A stretch of DNA of 7,109 nt from RBG-16-57-9 sp964462185 (GTDB lineage: Archaea > Thermoproteota > Bathyarchaeia > TCS64), in assembly GCA_964462185.1 (NCBI GenBank), contig CAYWWV010000054.1:1-7109 (forward strand). The letters are read 5' to 3'. The position numbers were made by a program, and so were the translations under genes. Each line of letters begins with the position of its first letter. Within the stretch, counting starts at the first letter, position 1. The notes beneath the pieces were generated by a model that worked only from the letters and a program-made list of their open reading frames with translations, was not told the origin of the DNA and did not search any database. Positions 5,065 to 7,109 of this stretch are shown here, in pieces.

Positions 5065-5074
5065 CTTTATTTAA
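5065..5074 (+). promoter_or_regulatory. TATA box of the exported-protein gene
   Basis: CTTTATTTAA matches the archaeal TATA consensus well. A start near 5095-5098 would leave a leader under 10 nt before ATG at 5105, where no Shine-Dalgarno sequence is visible. It begins 14 bp after the GT4 stop, which marks the downstream gene as a separate transcription unit. Confidence 0.6.
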
Positions 5075-5104
5075 TCTAACAGTTAATACACGCTGGGAAA
5101 CGCA

Positions 5105-7109
5105 ATGAAGAAACTGCAAAAAGCAACCCCACTAGCGATAGTAATCCTGCTACTAGTCAGCACAATGGCAGCCACAGTCTACGCCTCAGAACCCCCAACG
5201 ATCCCGGGACACGAGACCTATCAAAGTGTTGAGGGCCTCCTGGAAACAGACGTCTACACGTTATACCCCTACGATGAAGCCAGCCTCGACATAGGTTTCT
5301 CCAAGTATGGGGAGATGATTGACGGGGACAATGGAGTAGGGCTCGAGTACAAGGGAGTAGATGCCTTCGCAAACCCAGCTGTGCCCAGGGAGCTATGGTG
5401 CAGCGGCTGGATCATGGACATACACTACACCGAGGGAGGATACCTACGCAACATCTGGGCATACGCCCTATTCTCCGACCGGACCCCCGAGGGGGTTGAG
5501 GGAGAGTGGAGGCAGATGCAGAAGACGAAGGACGCCAGCGACCCCAGCGACACGCCTGGGGGCCGCAGAACCAACGGGTACGCCGAGACAGACGACATAA
5601 AGCTGATATACGATGGGCCTAGGAGCGCCATCTACCTCCTGGTTACAAGGATCTTCGACAAGCCTCCCGGGGATGGCGGAACACCCCTGGTGGAGCTGGA
5701 CATCCAGCTCATCTTCAACAAGGTGAGCAAGCAGGTAATGGAGATCAAGGACATCAAGCGCATCGACAACAACAAGATGAAGGGGCCATTCCAGATCGAG
5801 TTCAGCCAGAGAGCCGAGTGGGACATGGGCCTATCATCGAACAGCGAGTCCTACGCGGAGTTCTACAACTCGTTGGAGACCAAGTACTACAAGCATCCCT
5901 TCTACGAGGACGGCTGCGTTGAACCCGTGGGCTTCGACCTCTGCCAGGTCATTGGCGAGGAGGGGCTGGTTGGATACGCGGCCTTCTGGCCAAACCTGGT
6001 GTCCAAGTGGGTCACCAACGCCGAGGAGGTTAGAAGGTTCGGGGAAGACGTGGATGTGCCAAGCCTGCTCTCAACGATGGAGACCTATGAGCACCGCGTG
6101 GCTCTCCCCACCAGCGCGGATGAGTTGGTGGACCCCAGCGTGTACTACAACGAGGTGACTGGGGAGATAGTGATCCTGCTCCCCAAAGAGCCTGTTGCCT
6201 ATCCGCGAGGACTGGGGGAGTGGAGCGCTGCGCCCTGGCTGTTCAAGAAGGACGGCACCGGCCAGTACGCCAAGATGTTGATGGAGGACGAGGGACTCCC
6301 AGGGGCTTGGAGGTGGGAGCCCATACACCCGCCATACGGAGCAGTCGTCATCAAACCCTTCCAGTGGAAGTGGGGCGACGAGTTCTGCATCGTCTTTAAG
6401 CGGGTTATGGAGGGACACACACCCCACGAGTCCACCGCCCTGGACTGCATGGAGCCCTTCTTCGAGGAGGGAGAAGTAGTGGAGTCTCTGGGCATGTACA
6501 GCGAGCCAGCTACACCCTACGTCTTCGCGGAGTGGGACTTCGACCTGGACATGGACCACCCCGAGAACAGCACCCACCAGTTCAGGTGTGTAAGCGTCTA
6601 CGGGATGACGGACAACCACAACGCCGTGGACCCAGACATGGCCCAGGGAGCCTTTAGAATCGACAAAGAAATCATCTACCAGCTGAACACCATCTTCAAC
6701 CCCTGGGACCTGAAGGACGCGGCCCACAAGGACACCTTTAGGTGGTGCCAGAAAGGCACAGCCACCAACACCATAACCCTCGAAAGCCACCTATACGACA
6801 AATACGGCAACCCCCGAGACTGCCTCGAGGGAGAACACAAAGTATGGATCCCCGAGAAATGGGGCTACTACTGCAACGACTCCGAGAAGGTAATACTCTA
6901 CGGCGGCGGAGAAGCCAGACTGCTAAAACGCCCCGAGGAGTACACCGTCACCGGCAACGTGATCCACATATCCATCGACACATCTGGCTACGACAAATAC
7001 AAGGTGCTGTACTCCACCAAGCTGGAAACCGACCGAGACTGGCACACCGGCAGATGGGAGTGGACCGTGATTGGCGAGGACAGCCACGCCAGCGACAGCC
7101 TGGGCGCCG
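5105..7109 (+). CDS. Large exported protein of unknown function, candidate surface or S-layer-type protein (3' end outside the window)
   Basis: The frame is open from ATG at 5105 to the right edge: 668 codons plus one base, with no stop. Residues 1-27 form a signal peptide: MKKLQK, a hydrophobic core (about 8-24), and a likely cut after VYA. The mature part is acidic and rich in Trp, Tyr and Asp, with nine cysteines (99, 271, 280, 428, 448, 495, 548, 573, 590). It has two N-glycosylation sequons (N488-S-T, N591-D-S). No membrane segment appears after the signal peptide. Notable blocks are FSKYGEMI (65-72), WCSGWIMDIHY (98-108), LIFNKVSKQVMEIKDIK (202-218) and WEWTVIGEDSHASDSLGA (651-668). From memory these resemble large secreted archaeal proteins of unknown function, but I cannot name a domain. 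Enzymatic motifs are not evident. The neighbouring glycosyltransferases fit a glycosylated surface protein, which is inference. All smaller frames across 5157-6790 are shadows of this gene. Confidence 0.9.
   Translation, partial: MKKLQKATPLAIVILLLVSTMAATVYASEPPTIPGHETYQSVEGLLETDVYTLYPYDEASLDIGFSKYGEMIDGDNGVGLEYKGVDAFANPAVPRELWCSGWIMDIHYTEGGYLRNIWAYALFSDRTPEGVEGEWRQMQKTKDASDPSDTPGGRRTNGYAETDDIKLIYDGPRSAIYLLVTRIFDKPPGDGGTPLVELDIQLIFNKVSKQVMEIKDIKRIDNNKMKGPFQIEFSQRAEWDMGLSSNSESYAEFYNSLETKYYKHPFYEDGCVEPVGFDLCQVIGEEGLVGYAAFWPNLVSKWVTNAEEVRRFGEDVDVPSLLSTMETYEHRVALPTSADELVDPSVYYNEVTGEIVILLPKEPVAYPRGLGEWSAAPWLFKKDGTGQYAKMLMEDEGLPGAWRWEPIHPPYGAVVIKPFQWKWGDEFCIVFKRVMEGHTPHESTALDCMEPFFEEGEVVESLGMYSEPATPYVFAEWDFDLDMDHPENSTHQFRCVSVYGMTDNHNAVDPDMAQGAFRIDKEIIYQLNTIFNPWDLKDAAHKDTFRWCQKGTATNTITLESHLYDKYGNPRDCLEGEHKVWIPEKWGYYCNDSEKVILYGGGEARLLKRPEEYTVTGNVIHISIDTSGYDKYKVLYSTKLETDRDWHTGRWEWTVIGEDSHASDSLGA

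Noticed and set aside
6071..6790. Minus-strand frame of 239 codons, the longest antisense frame
   Set aside because: It lies wholly inside the exported-protein gene, which starts with a signal peptide and ATG after a TATA box. The antisense product has no recognisable domain and reflects lack of stop trinucleotides opposite GC-rich codons.

Overview
The window looks like a piece of an archaeal chromosome. The clearest evidence is the left end, which holds the 5' part of an archaeal-type 16S rRNA gene on the minus strand. Its wording resembles, from memory, the TACK lineages and the Bathyarchaeia in particular; no database was consulted. Supporting this are TATA-like boxes close to gene starts, GTG/TTG starts with little or no Shine-Dalgarno sequence, and a dolichol-phosphate-mannose synthase-like enzyme.

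Layout. Positions 1-333 (minus) are the first 333 nt of 16S rRNA. Positions 334 to about 523 are its structured leader, with a TATA-like box at 546-553. A PadR-family regulator (556-1056, minus) ends directly upstream of that box. A 143-bp divergent gap (1057-1199) separates padR from a small TRAM/OB-fold-like protein (1200-1556, plus). The gap holds a perfect 14-bp palindrome next to the padR TATA box, a strong candidate operator. Then come three glycosyltransferases: a processive, membrane-embedded cellulose-synthase-like GT2 (1599-3008, plus), a DPM1-like GT2 (3000-3701, minus, overlapping the previous gene tail to tail by 9 bp), and a GT4 enzyme (3845-5050, plus, divergent from DPM1). The right third (5105-7109, plus) is one uninterrupted reading frame of 668 codons that runs off the window. 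It begins with a signal peptide and encodes a large exported protein.

How the genes may work together (inference). DPM1 would charge a lipid-phosphate with mannose, the GT4 enzyme could extend a lipid-linked or surface glycan, and the processive GT2 could polymerise and export a polysaccharide. The exported protein, with nine cysteines and two N-glycosylation sequons, could be a substrate or partner at the cell surface. This suggests a cell-envelope neighbourhood next to an rRNA gene. Each glycosyltransferase family is recognisable, but no exact substrate can be read from sequence. Nothing here is a CRISPR array, transposon, integrase or tRNA.
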